Shown here one piece after another: positions 29,669 through 42,003 of a stretch of 64,000 bases of DNA. Under the pieces are notes generated by a model. The model worked only from the letters and a program-made list of their open reading frames with translations. It was not told the origin of the DNA and did no database searches. The first letter of the stretch is position 1; every line of letters starts with the position of its first letter. Source of the stretch: an uncultured Gemmatimonadales bacterium (GTDB taxonomy: Bacteria; Gemmatimonadota; Gemmatimonadetes; Gemmatimonadales; GWC2-71-9); the NCBI GenBank assembly GCA_947259405.1, contig CAMYLY010000002.1:62001-126000 (forward strand). The letters run 5' to 3'. The translations under genes and the position numbers were made by a program.

Positions 29669-30061
29669 CTACCGCTCGTCGATCACCGCCTCGGCCTCGA
29701 TCTCGACTAGCATCTCTCTCGCAATCAAACCGCTTACCTCGACCATGGACGTCGCGGGTCGGATCAAACTGAAGAACTCGCCATGGGCGCGACCCACCTG
29801 CTCCCAGAGATCGATATCAGTCACATACATACGCGTTCGAACCACATCTTCGAGTCGCGCACCCAGCCGCTCGAGCGCGGCGCTGATGTTCTCCAGGCAC
29901 CTGACGGCCTGGCCATAGGCGTCGCCAACGGCGACCACCTCCCCGGCATCGTTGGTCGCCGTCGTCCCGGACACGTACACCGCGTTGTCGACCCGCACTG
30001 CTCGAGCATAGCCGACGACCGGCTCCCACCGGGTTCCACTTCCCACGTGCTCACGTTTCAC
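29669..30061 (-). CDS. RidA/YjgF family protein
   Basis: AVYVSGTTATNDAGEVVAVGDAYGQAVRCLENISAALERLGARLEDVVRTRMYVTDI. GTG start at 30061. Confidence 0.9.
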   Translation of the reverse strand: MKREHVGSGTRWEPVVGYARAVRVDNAVYVSGTTATNDAGEVVAVGDAYGQAVRCLENISAALERLGARLEDVVRTRMYVTDIDLWEQVGRAHGEFFSLIRPATSMVEVSGLIAREMLVEIEAEAVIDER

Positions 30062-30971
30062 CTTGTCCTCCACTGATGACAATGGATTGCGCTTCTCGCC
30101 CGGTGCGCTCAGACCGGCGCACCCAGACCACCGCCCCGATGATGATGCCCATGGCCACAAAAGTCCTCACGGTGACACGTTCATCTAGAATGAGCCATCC
30201 GAGCAGCACGGCCACCACCGTATTCACATACCCATGCGTTCCCACAAATGCCGCTTGCGCGTGCCGTAGCAAGTACACGTAGCTCGTGTACGCCACGAGT
30301 GAGCCGAACACGATCAAATAGGCGATCGCGCCGAGGCCCGCCCCGCTCAGGTGGAATCGAGCGACCTCACCGAAACTCACACCGGTCAAGAGAAGTACCA
30401 GACCTCCGGCACACATTTGGATTGCCGAGTGGATGTACGGACTGGTTTCTACGGGTCGACGCTTCGAAAACACTGATCCAAGTGCCCACGATGCGCTCGC
30501 ACCAAGGAGGGCGACGACCGGAAGCGCGCCGCCCTCCATCGAGGGGAGATGGCCCACCAGCAGCCCGATGCCAGCGAACCCCACGAGGAGCGCGATGAAC
30601 TGACGCCAAGTAGGCCGAGACTCGCTCCCGGGGATCAGCGCGTCAAAGACTGCCATCCAAAGAGCGCCCGTGACCACGAGGATCGCGGCGGTCCCGCTCT
30701 CGACGTACTGCTCCGCCCAGATCACCAGGCCATTCCCGATGGCCAGCAGCAGTACCCCGACGATCGCCCCGGTAGCCCAGTCTCGAGCGCGTCGGGGGAG
30801 GGGCTGGCCAAGAGCCGTCGCGACACCGAGCAACAAGACGCCCGCCACGGTGAAGCGCATCCCACCAAACAGGGCCGGCGGGAGATGGCCGACGCCGATG
30901 CGGATGGCGAGGTAGGTGGAGCCCCACACGAGGCTCACCGTCACGTATGCGGCAAGCACGCCCCCGGTCAT
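30051..30971 (-). CDS. EamA/DMT family transporter
   Basis: Ten-TM pattern, VSLVWGSTYLAIRIGV, repeated EamA halves, SLVAYTSYVYLLRHAQAAFVGTHGYVNTVVAVLLGWLILDE. Confidence 0.92.
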   Translation of the reverse strand: MTGGVLAAYVTVSLVWGSTYLAIRIGVGHLPPALFGGMRFTVAGVLLLGVATALGQPLPRRARDWATGAIVGVLLLAIGNGLVIWAEQYVESGTAAILVVTGALWMAVFDALIPGSESRPTWRQFIALLVGFAGIGLLVGHLPSMEGGALPVVALLGASASWALGSVFSKRRPVETSPYIHSAIQMCAGGLVLLLTGVSFGEVARFHLSGAGLGAIAYLIVFGSLVAYTSYVYLLRHAQAAFVGTHGYVNTVVAVLLGWLILDERVTVRTFVAMGIIIGAVVWVRRSERTGREAQSIVISGGQGET

Positions 30972-31053
30972 CGTCGTACCCTCAGTCGAGCGGAGATACC
31001 GAACCGCTCGTCAAGACTCCCGCGCCACCGATCGCACCCGGTACCGACGGCGG

Positions 31054-31082
31054 TTTGGGGCATGCGAAGCCAACGGTATATT
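31054..31082 (+). promoter_or_regulatory. Putative promoter of the yebC-ruvC... superoperon
   Basis: TTTGGG-N17-TATATT, 31 nt upstream of the yebC ATG. Confidence 0.45.
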
Positions 31083-31112
31083 GCACGTTTGGCGGCCGTT
31101 CGCGGGGGAGTC

Positions 31113-31862
31113 ATGGCTGGTCACAGTAAGTGGAAACAAATCAAACACAAGAAGGCAGCCACCGATGCCAAGCGTGGCGCCAAGTTCACCAAGCTCATCA
31201 AGGAGATTACGGTCGCCGCTCGATCTGGGGGTGGGGATCCGGCCGGCAACCCACGCCTTCGCACGGCCATCGAGACGGCCAAGGCCGCGAACATGCCGAA
31301 CGAAAACATCGAACGTGCCATCAAGAAGGGGACGGGCGAGCTCGAAGGTGTCAGCTACGAGGAAGCGACCTACGAGGGGTATGGCCCCGGTGGTGCGGCC
31401 ATCATGATCGAGGTGACCTCGGATAACTTGAACCGCACGGTCGCCGAGATCCGACATATCTTCTCGAAACATGGCGGCAACTTGGGCGAGCCAAACTCCG
31501 TCGCATGGCTCTTCACCAAACAGGGAGAGATCGAAGTCGACGCAACACGGTTTCCCGAAGAGGTCACCATGGAGGCTGCACTGGAAGCCGGTGCGGAGGA
31601 TATGCAGTCCGATGGCGAACGGCACCTGATCATCACTGCAGCAGCCGAGTTGCACGCCGTCCGCGACCGGTTGGCTGCCGCCAACATCGAGAGTCTCGAA
31701 GCGCAGGTGGCGCTTGTCCCACAGACGTCCACAAGGGTCGACGGCAAGGACGCGGAACAATTGATCAAGGTTATGGATCTCCTGGACGATCACGACGACG
31801 TGTCGAGAATCTTCTCTAACTTCGACATCGACGCGGAGACGCTTTCGGCGGTTGGCGGGTGA
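31113..31862 (+). CDS. yebC: YebC/PmpR family protein
   Basis: MAGHSKWKQIKHKKAATDAKRGAKFTKLIKEITVAAR; ATG at 31113. Confidence 0.95.
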   Translation: MAGHSKWKQIKHKKAATDAKRGAKFTKLIKEITVAARSGGGDPAGNPRLRTAIETAKAANMPNENIERAIKKGTGELEGVSYEEATYEGYGPGGAAIMIEVTSDNLNRTVAEIRHIFSKHGGNLGEPNSVAWLFTKQGEIEVDATRFPEEVTMEAALEAGAEDMQSDGERHLIITAAAELHAVRDRLAAANIESLEAQVALVPQTSTRVDGKDAEQLIKVMDLLDDHDDVSRIFSNFDIDAETLSAVGG

Positions 31863-32347
31863 GCATTCGGGTGCTGGGGATCGATCCCGGCACGAACGTG
31901 ACCGGATATGGGGTCGTCGAGCCAGCGAACGGCCGACCCGGGCACCTCATCGAGTGCGGCGTTATCCGCACGAATCCCAAGGAAGCGATTTCGCAGCGCC
32001 TCGACACGTTGTTCCAAGGCGTTCAGAACCTGATCGAACAGCATCACCCGTCTACGCTTGCGCTCGAGAGCGTCTTCTACGCCAAGAACGTGAAAACCAC
32101 AGTCACCTTAGGTCATGCACGAGGCGTGATTCTCTTGGCCGCTGCGCAGGCAGGAATCGAAATTGCGGAGTTCTCCCCGGCAACCGTGAAGAAGAGTGTG
32201 GTCGGCACCGGCGCAGCCCAAAAAGGTCAGGTTGGATTCATGGTGCAGCGTCTGCTAAACCTGAAGACCGTGCCGGAACCGGATGATGCCGCGGACGGTG
32301 TGGCGATTGCCCTCACGTATCTCCTGCGACACCGGTTCTCGGCGTGA
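31859..32347 (+). CDS. ruvC: Crossover junction endodeoxyribonuclease RuvC
   Basis: VLGIDPGTNVTGYGVV, LALESVFYAKNVKTTVTLGHARGV, EPDDAADGVAIALTYL. Confidence 0.95.
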   Translation: MSIRVLGIDPGTNVTGYGVVEPANGRPGHLIECGVIRTNPKEAISQRLDTLFQGVQNLIEQHHPSTLALESVFYAKNVKTTVTLGHARGVILLAAAQAGIEIAEFSPATVKKSVVGTGAAQKGQVGFMVQRLLNLKTVPEPDDAADGVAIALTYLLRHRFSA

Positions 32348-32937
32348 TCGCCGCGGTCTCCGGTACCATCACAGCGATCGGCGGCGATCGCGTCACAATT
32401 GCGACCTCCGGCGGCCTGGCGTACGAGCTGGCGGTGCCCATCGGAGTAGTGGAACGCCTTCCCGGCGTCGGCGCCGATGCCACACTCCAAACAGTGCTCG
32501 TCGTTCGAGAGGACGGATGGTCGCTGTTTGGATTCGACGAACCACACGAGCGATCCATTTTCCAACGACTTCTTGGAGCCACTGGGGTCGGACCACGTCT
32601 CGCGTTGGCGATGGTCTCGACGCTCGGCGGCACGCGACTGGTGCGGGCCATCACCGAGGCGGACCTCGCCACGCTCAGCACGGTCCCAGGGGTCGGAAAG
32701 AAGACGGCGGAGCGGTTGGTACTCGAGTTGAAGGACCGCGTGTCCACAATCCCGATCCCCGGTAGGAAGGCGTCTGTGGGGGCGCCCGCGGAACAGGCCG
32801 TACAGGCACTGATGAACCTCGGGTATTCGGCGACGGACGCCGACCGTGCCGTGCGGCAGGTCACCGCCGAGGCGGTCAACGGCAAACCGGTTGACCTAAT
32901 CCGAGGCGCGTTACAACACTTAACCAGGCCCAAATAG
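32344..32937 (+). CDS. ruvA: Holliday junction branch migration protein RuvA
   Basis: MIAAVSGTITAIGGDRVTI..., HhH GVGPRLALAMVSTL and VPGVGKKTAERLVLEL. Confidence 0.94.
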   Translation: MIAAVSGTITAIGGDRVTIATSGGLAYELAVPIGVVERLPGVGADATLQTVLVVREDGWSLFGFDEPHERSIFQRLLGATGVGPRLALAMVSTLGGTRLVRAITEADLATLSTVPGVGKKTAERLVLELKDRVSTIPIPGRKASVGAPAEQAVQALMNLGYSATDADRAVRQVTAEAVNGKPVDLIRGALQHLTRPK

Positions 32938-32943
32938 CGAACG

Positions 32944-33111
32944 ATGATGAAGACGGCTGAGTGGATCTGTACGAAGTGTGGCGTGACCAATCGCAAACTC
33001 GTGGTGCCCGCGGCCAGCGAGGTGCTCGACAAGTGTGTCACGTGCCATGCCAAGCATCGCGTCGTCGAGAGCCCACGCCCGGTGCGTTGGGACGCCGCCG
33101 CTCTCAAGTGA
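32944..33111 (+). CDS. 55-aa zinc-ribbon protein (not in ORF track)
   Basis: ATG at 32944: [55 protein letters not shown], two CxxC knuckles; stop overlaps the ruvB GTG start. Confidence 0.7.
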   Translation: MMKTAEWICTKCGVTNRKLVVPAASEVLDKCVTCHAKHRVVESPRPVRWDAAALK

Positions 33112-34149
33112 CGCGAACCGAAGTCACCACCCCCGAAGCCCTCCCTGAGGAGCGGACCGCCGAAGCGTCGCTCCGGCCTGATCGGCTAAGCGAATTCGTC
33201 GGCCAATCCAACGTCAAAGAAAGCCTGGCGATCGCCATTGAGGCGGCCCGTCAGCGTGATGAGCCGTTGGATCACGCCCTGTTCTTCGGCCCACCGGGTC
33301 TCGGGAAAACCACCCTCGCGATGCTGATCGCTCGAGAGATGGGCGTCAATATCCGAACGTCGAGTGGCCCCGTGCTGGAAAAAGCCGGAGATCTGGTCGG
33401 GATGTTGACCACGTTGCAGCATGGCGACGTACTGTTCATCGACGAGATCCATCGCCTCCGGCCCCAACTGGAAGAGTTCTTGTATCCAGCGATGGAGGAC
33501 TACCGCGTCGACGTCCGGATCGCCGAGGGGCCGAACGCCCAAACGATTCCCATGACGATCGAGCCGTTCACGCTCGTCGGTGCATCGACACGATACGGGA
33601 TGTTGACACCGCCCATGCGAGCACGCTTCGGCCTGGTCGAACGACTTGGGTACTATCCCGCGGAGGACCTGAGACAAATCGTGCTCCGCTCCGCCTCGGT
33701 GCTGGAGGTGAGCATCGATGATGACGGCGCCGAGGAGATCGCCAAGCGGAGTCGGGGCACGCCACGGGTCGCAAATCGCTTGCTGCGTCGGGTTCGCGAT
33801 TACGCGCAGGTGCGCGCCGACGGCGTGGTCACCCGAGAGGTGGCGAACGCTGCGCTGTCCCGCCTCAACGTGGATGAGTACGGACTCGACGACATGGACG
33901 CTCGCATTCTGCGCACCATTATCGAGAAGTACGACGGCGGACCCACGGGACTCAGTACACTTTCCGTTGCCGTCGGCGAAGATGCCGAAACGATCGAGGC
34001 CGTGTACGAACCCTTCCTGATTCAACAGGGGTTCTTGGAGCGGACGCCACGCGGTCGCATGGCGACCGCATCGGCCTACCGTCATTTCGGGTTTCGCGTC
34101 CCGCAGGGACTTGGCGATGGTCAACCGTCGTTCTTCGAAGACCGATCGG

Positions 34150-34157
<8 letters not shown>
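33108..34157 (+). CDS. ruvB: Holliday junction branch migration helicase RuvB
   Basis: [68 protein letters not shown] start at 33108. Confidence 0.95.
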
Positions 34158-36648
<2,491 letters not shown>

Positions 36649-36652
<4 letters not shown>

Positions 36653-37191
36653 CGGTCCGTTCCCTGCATCTTCTTGGGTCCCCCACGCTACGGGAACGCT
36701 CCGTCGAAGTCGGCACGGTCGACGAAGGGACCATTGCCCTCGTCAAGGATCTCTTCGACACGATGAAAGCCGATAACGGGATTGGGCTCGCGGCGAACCA
36801 AATCGGCGTTACACGCCGCGTCGCAGTCGTCCACACCGAAGACGATGACCAGATCGTCTTGATCGATCCCGAGATTGTGGAGCGGTCGGGAACGGATCGC
36901 AGCGAAGAGGGATGCCTTTCAATCCCGGACGTCTTCGGCGACGTGGACCGCGCCGCGCGAATCGTGGTCGAGACAACGTCGCTCGGAAACGAGCGTATCC
37001 GCATTCCGGCCGAGGCGCTCAAAGCCCGCGCGATCCAACACGAGATCGACCATTTGGACGGTGTGTTGTTCATCGATCACTTGAGCCCGCTCAAGCGGCG
37101 CATGCTGCTGAAGAAGTGGAAGAAGATGCGCAAGGGGAAAACAGGGTTCATCAAGGAACTGCGGGAGGCTGAGCCCTCCACACCCGGCTAA
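36649..37191 (+). CDS. def: Peptide deformylase
   Basis: DNGIGLAANQIGV (GxGxAAxQ), EEGCLSIPDV (EGCLS), QHEIDHLDGVLFIDHL (HExDH). Confidence 0.95.
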
Positions 37192-38123
37192 TGCGCAGCG
37201 TCTTTTTCGGAACACCGGAGTTTGCGGTGCCTGCGCTGCGCGCGCTGTTGGGCGAAGGGTTCGATGTCGCCGCCGTCGTCACCCAACCCGATCGACCTAA
37301 AGGTCGGTCGCGATCCACGGTCCTGCCCTCTCCGGTCAAGGTGGTCGCCCAAGAGGACGGGATACCTGTCCTGCAGCCCGAGCGCCCGAGTGATGCGGCC
37401 TTCATCGATCAACTCCGTGCGCTCGATCCTGACATCGGCATCGTGGCCGCATACGGTCACATCTTGAAGCCGACCGTCCTCGAGGTTCCACGCATGGGCA
37501 TGATCAACGTGCACGCGTCACTGCTACCCGCATTGCGAGGGGCCGCCCCAATCGAACACGCGATACTCGAAGGCCTCGACGAGACCGGAATATCGATCAT
37601 GCAGATGGAGGAGGGCATGGACACGGGACCCGTGCTCCACGCGGTCGAGACCCCCATCGCTCCCGACGAGACAGGCGGCGAGTTGACGGTCAGGCTCGCC
37701 GAGCTTGGGGCGTTGGCGTTGGTCGAGGCTCTTGCCTTGATCGCGACCGACTCCGTCGCTCGTCGCCTGCAGGACGACGAACACGCCACCTACGCTCCCA
37801 AAATTACGCGTGTCCTCACGCGGATCCGTTGGGAAGAACCGACGCAACGGATCGCGCGACAGGTGCGTGCGTTCGACCCTTCGCCAGGCGCCTGGACCAC
37901 GCTCGACGGTCGCGACGTCAAGCTCTTCGGCCCGCGCTTAGCGGATGATTACCGGACCGACGACCTGCCAGGCGAAATCACGGAGACTGATCCCGCCTTC
38001 GTGATCTCGACCGGGGACGGCGCACTCCAGTTCCTCGACGTCCAACCGGCCGGGCGAGCGCGAATGGCGGCCAGGGATTGGTTGCGCGGACGCGGCGCAA
38101 GACGTGGTGCGCGCTTCAAGTGA
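37191..38123 (+). CDS. fmt: Methionyl-tRNA formyltransferase
   Basis: VFFGTPEFAVPALRALL, VVTQPDRPKGR, INVHASLLPALRGAAPIEHAILEG. Confidence 0.95.
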   Translation: MRSVFFGTPEFAVPALRALLGEGFDVAAVVTQPDRPKGRSRSTVLPSPVKVVAQEDGIPVLQPERPSDAAFIDQLRALDPDIGIVAAYGHILKPTVLEVPRMGMINVHASLLPALRGAAPIEHAILEGLDETGISIMQMEEGMDTGPVLHAVETPIAPDETGGELTVRLAELGALALVEALALIATDSVARRLQDDEHATYAPKITRVLTRIRWEEPTQRIARQVRAFDPSPGAWTTLDGRDVKLFGPRLADDYRTDDLPGEITETDPAFVISTGDGALQFLDVQPAGRARMAARDWLRGRGARRGARFK

Positions 38124-38746
38124 GCGATCCACTTCCGCGACTCCACGCGGTCACTAACAACGCAGTCCTTGCTCTCCCAGACTTCAACGAACGCTTGATG
38201 GCCATCGCACGCGCCGGCGACGTTGCGGTCCACGTTCGCGGCAGCCTGCCGGGACGGCACTTGCTGGAGCGAGCGGAATGCGTCCGCCAAGCTGGCGTCA
38301 TGCTCGTTGTCAATGACCGGATCGACATCGCGCGAGCAGTCCGCGCCGATGCCATTCACCTCCCGGAGCGCGGGCTGCCACAGGAGGTCGCGCGAAGCCT
38401 CGTGCCCGAGGATTGTCGCATCGGGCGATCGGTGCACGCGACCGAAACGGCTCGACACGCCCTGACCGGAGGCGTGGACTACGTCTTTCTTGGCCCCGTT
38501 TGGGAGACGAGCTCCCACCCGACGGTGGCCCCCATCGGCCTCGAGCCTCTCGGACACCTTCGCGACGAGCACGTGATTTGTATCGGTGGAGTGCGACCAG
38601 ATCGAGCGGCAAAGTGTATGGCGGCCGGGGCCTTCGGGGTCGCAGCGATCAGTGCATTATGGGATGCAGATGACCCGTATACGGCCGCTCGGGACATGCT
38701 GATATCTTTAGAACATGAACGAGATTCACGTGACGGTGAACGGTAG
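38120..38746 (+). CDS. ThiE/TenI family protein (probable thiazole tautomerase or second thiamine phosphate synthase)
   Basis: LVVNDRIDIARAVRADAIHLPERGLP, GVDYVFLGPVWETSSHP, VICIGGV; next to thiS-thiG. GTG start at 38120. Confidence 0.85.
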   Translation: MSDPLPRLHAVTNNAVLALPDFNERLMAIARAGDVAVHVRGSLPGRHLLERAECVRQAGVMLVVNDRIDIARAVRADAIHLPERGLPQEVARSLVPEDCRIGRSVHATETARHALTGGVDYVFLGPVWETSSHPTVAPIGLEPLGHLRDEHVICIGGVRPDRAAKCMAAGAFGVAAISALWDADDPYTAARDMLISLEHERDSRDGER

Positions 38747-38924
38747 GGCGCGCCACGCGCCGCCGGGAACCTCCCTGCTAGGGCTGTTGGAAGAACTGGA
38801 GCTGGACCCGCGCACAGTGGTTGTCGAGCTGAATCGGCAGATCGTACGCCGCCCGCAGCTCGAGGACCACACGATGCGCGATGGCGACGAGGTGGAGCTC
38901 GTCCACTTCGTCGGAGGTGGGTGA
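38715..38924 (+). CDS. thiS: Sulfur carrier protein ThiS
   Basis: MNEIHVTVNGRARHAPPGTSLLGLLEELELDPRTVVVELNRQIV...VELVHFVGGG (GG C-terminus). Confidence 0.93.
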   Translation: MNEIHVTVNGRARHAPPGTSLLGLLEELELDPRTVVVELNRQIVRRPQLEDHTMRDGDEVELVHFVGGG

Positions 38925-38927
38925 GTC

Positions 38928-39725
38928 GTGACCACGACTGTCTCCGCCCCAGCCGGTCATCCGCTCACCATCGCGAACCACACTTTCCGATCCCGCTTGA
39001 TGGTTGGGACCGGCAAGTACGCGGATAACGCGACCATGGTCCGAGCAATCGAGGCGTCGGGCGCCGAAGCTGTCACGGTCGCGGTGCGTCGAGTTGATCT
39101 CGATCGATCCCAAGAGGAGGCGATCCTCCACCATCTTGATCCGAGACAGTACTTCCTGTTGGCCAACACCGCCGGTTGCTACACGGCAGCTGACGCGATT
39201 CGGTACGCGCGGCTCGCGCGTGAAGCCGGGTTCAACGAGTTCATCAAGCTCGAAGTGATCGGGGACGAAGAAACGCTGTTGCCCGATGTCGACGGTCTCC
39301 TGGAAGCCTCGAAGGCCCTGGTGAGCGATGGATTCCAAGTACTCGCGTACACGAATGACGACCTGGTGACCGCCCTGCGCCTGGAAGACGCCGGGTGTGC
39401 TGCCGTGATGCCGCTCGCCTCTCCCATTGGCAGTGGGCTCGGACTCACCAACCCATATACGATTCGCACCATCAAGCGGCGACTTTCCGTACCCATCATC
39501 GTTGACGCCGGGGTTGGAACCGCCTCCGATGCCTGCATCACGATGGAACAGGGTGTCGATGGTATTCTGATGAACACGGCCATCGCGCAGGCCGATAATC
39601 CTGAGACGATGGGCCGTGCCATGGGGCTGGCGGTCGAATCTGGGCGCCTTGCGTACCTCGCTGGCCGGATGCCTCGACGACAAATCGCAGTGCCCTCGAG
39701 TCCGGCGCACGGTATGCTCGATTGA
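38928..39725 (+). CDS. thiG: Thiazole synthase
   Basis: FRSRLMVGTGKYADNATM, FIKLEVIGDEETLLPDV, VMPLASPIGSGLGLTNPYTI, VDAGVGTASDACITMEQGVDGILMNTAIAQA. Confidence 0.95.
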   Translation: MTTTVSAPAGHPLTIANHTFRSRLMVGTGKYADNATMVRAIEASGAEAVTVAVRRVDLDRSQEEAILHHLDPRQYFLLANTAGCYTAADAIRYARLAREAGFNEFIKLEVIGDEETLLPDVDGLLEASKALVSDGFQVLAYTNDDLVTALRLEDAGCAAVMPLASPIGSGLGLTNPYTIRTIKRRLSVPIIVDAGVGTASDACITMEQGVDGILMNTAIAQADNPETMGRAMGLAVESGRLAYLAGRMPRRQIAVPSSPAHGMLD

Positions 39726-40969
39726 GCGACTCGGGAGCCGCGGCCCGCCGTGCGGCTCTTGCGATCCTCCGCGCGGTTCGCGCGGACATACCCTTCGACA
39801 TCGCGCTGGACGAGCCACTGCAGGGCCTTTCGGAGAGTGACGCCCGTCTCGCCCATGAGATTGCGGCCGGCGTACTCCGCAAGCGTACCGCCCTCGACAC
39901 AGCAATCCGGCCTCTCGTGACGGCACCATGGTCGCGCATCGAATACGGCGTGCGGGACCTGCTGCGGATCGGCGCCTATCAACTCTTCCATTTAGAGCGA
40001 GTCCCGACGTACGCCGCCGTCCAGGCGACCGTGGCGGCGGCGAAGCGGGGAGGCCATCGAGGAGCAGCAGGACTCGTGAATGCCGTGTTGCGAAGGCTCC
40101 CGGACGCGCCGCGCCCGCGCCCGAAGGGGATTGCCGCCCAGTACTCACACCCGACTTGGCTCGTGGGACGATGGCGCGATCGCTTCGGCCCCGAACGCAC
40201 CGAGGCACTGCTCCGACGCAACAACGAGCGACCCGCCCTCACGATCCGCCCGCTCGCATGGACCGGAGAGAGCCTTGCCTCTGCGTTGACGTCCGCCGGT
40301 ATCGAGTTCGAGCCAGACGTGGACGTCGGCACGCTGCGCCTCCCGACGCCCGGATCCGTCCCCGATCTCCCTGGGTACGCAGAGGGGGCGTTCCTCGTGC
40401 AGGACACCGGTCAGGCCAGGCTCCTCGCGTTCGCCGACATCGATGACGGTGTACGCGTGTGGGATGCGTGCGCCGCACCCGGAGGCAAGACGGCGGTGCT
40501 CGGGAACCGGGGGTCCGTCATCGCCTCGGACCTGCGCGTCGAGCGGATACCGCGACTCAAAGAGAATCTGCGACGGTTGAACGTGGAGGTCCCGATATTC
40601 GTCGGCGACGCCGCAAGTCCACCGCTTTCAGCGGCATCAGTCGATGTCGTCCTTGTGGACGCGCCGTGCTCGGGAACCGGCACCGTGCAGAAACACCCGG
40701 ATGCTCGATGGCGACTGACCGCCCAGCGGCTCGGCATCATGGTCAGGCAGCAGCGAGCTATACTAGAGGCCGTAGCACGCATTGTCAGGCCGGGCGGTTT
40801 GTTGGTTTACTTGACCTGCTCGATCGAGGCCGAGGAGAATGAGGACTGCATCAACGAGTTCCTACAGAGACACAACGACTATCACCGTGAGGGCGATGAC
40901 CTCTTCATCTTCCCACCGGATGCCGACACTGATGGGGGCTTTGGAGCGCGCATGAGGCGTCGGCGATGA
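39722..40969 (+). CDS. rsmB: 16S rRNA (cytosine-967-C5) methyltransferase
   Basis: NusB-like N-terminus, VWDACAAPGGKTAVL, DVVLVDAPCSGTGTVQKHPDARWR, LVYLTCSIEAEENE. Confidence 0.93.
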   Translation: MSDSGAAARRAALAILRAVRADIPFDIALDEPLQGLSESDARLAHEIAAGVLRKRTALDTAIRPLVTAPWSRIEYGVRDLLRIGAYQLFHLERVPTYAAVQATVAAAKRGGHRGAAGLVNAVLRRLPDAPRPRPKGIAAQYSHPTWLVGRWRDRFGPERTEALLRRNNERPALTIRPLAWTGESLASALTSAGIEFEPDVDVGTLRLPTPGSVPDLPGYAEGAFLVQDTGQARLLAFADIDDGVRVWDACAAPGGKTAVLGNRGSVIASDLRVERIPRLKENLRRLNVEVPIFVGDAASPPLSAASVDVVLVDAPCSGTGTVQKHPDARWRLTAQRLGIMVRQQRAILEAVARIVRPGGLLVYLTCSIEAEENEDCINEFLQRHNDYHREGDDLFIFPPDADTDGGFGARMRRRR

Positions 40970-42003
40970 GGTTCCGGCGGCACGTCCCCGAACGGCGTCG
41001 GTTCCTCGATTGGCTGAAAGGTGTCTTCCCCAGGCGGCGGGAGCCGTCGAGGGCCGCTCGCTCGAATGACCGCGAGGTCGCCCTTCAAGTCGACGCGTCG
41101 GAATCGACAGGCGGCGATGCGACCTTTCCATCACGTTATCCCGAACCGGTGGCGGCATCACCGCCGGCGCCCACAGATCCCCGACCCTCCGCACCCGTTG
41201 AGGCTCCCGAGGACACCAAGGAAGATCGCCCGCCCACCATCTCGGGATGGCCGACGCTGGCCGACGTGCGCGTATTGGTACGGCGCCATCGGACTGGGGT
41301 CGTTGTAGGCTCGACCTTCGCAGGCACCTTCCTTCTCGGTTACCTGGTTGCCGCGCTAGTGCTGTTCCCAGCCCCGATCTTCGCCGCCACGAAGTCGGTA
41401 CCGCGGTTGATCGGCCTCGCTCGCGCGGAGGCCGAGAGTCGCTTGGAAAGCGACGGCTTACTCCTGGGCGACATCCACGGTGTAACCCACCCATCTGCCG
41501 CCCGCGGTCAGATCGTGTGGCAGGACCCGCCCACGGGAGTCGGCGTACCGGAGGGAACACTGGTCGAACTCACCGTGAGCAATGGGCCGCAGCGCACGCC
41601 GGTCCCTGACCTGCTCGGCTATGACGCCACCATCGCGCGCCAGCTGCTCGAAGCTTCCGGCCTGCGGGTTGGACGCGTCGATTCGACCCAGGCACCCGTT
41701 CCCCAGGGAGTCGTCGTGTCGACCAGGCCATCGACGGGCAGCACGATCCTGCCCGGAAGCGCGGTGACGTTGGTCGTCAGCGTCGGCGCCCCAACCATTA
41801 CTGTGCCGGACCTGACGGGCTTGACGCGCGAAGAAGCAGAGACGGTCTTACAACAGGTGGGGCTTAGCCTTGGAACGACGGCACGCCGGGCGTCAGGCAG
41901 CGTGCCACCGGGGACCATCGTACAACAGAATCCGCGGTCGGGCACGCTGAGCGCGCCGGGCACGGCCGTCGACATCTTCATCGCGCGCGCCCCGTCACGA
42001 TGA
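40966..42003 (+). CDS. Single-pass membrane protein with three PASTA domains, no kinase domain
   Basis: N-terminal Pro-rich/basic region, TM GVVVGSTFAGTFLLGYLVAALVLFP, then SVPRLIGLARAEAESRLESDGLLLG, PVPDLLGYDATIARQLLEASGLRVG and TVPDLTGLTREEAETVLQQVGLSLG repeats. Confidence 0.9.
   Translation: MRFRRHVPERRRFLDWLKGVFPRRREPSRAARSNDREVALQVDASESTGGDATFPSRYPEPVAASPPAPTDPRPSAPVEAPEDTKEDRPPTISGWPTLADVRVLVRRHRTGVVVGSTFAGTFLLGYLVAALVLFPAPIFAATKSVPRLIGLARAEAESRLESDGLLLGDIHGVTHPSAARGQIVWQDPPTGVGVPEGTLVELTVSNGPQRTPVPDLLGYDATIARQLLEASGLRVGRVDSTQAPVPQGVVVSTRPSTGSTILPGSAVTLVVSVGAPTITVPDLTGLTREEAETVLQQVGLSLGTTARRASGSVPPGTIVQQNPRSGTLSAPGTAVDIFIARAPSR

Noticed and set aside
30549-31112. N-terminal extension of the yebC ORF (437-aa ORF from 30549)
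   Set aside because: Upstream part is antisense to the EamA transporter; YebC homology begins at MAGHSKWKQIKHKK (31113).
38778-40208. 476-aa minus-strand ORF
   Set aside because: Antisense to thiS, thiG and rsmB.
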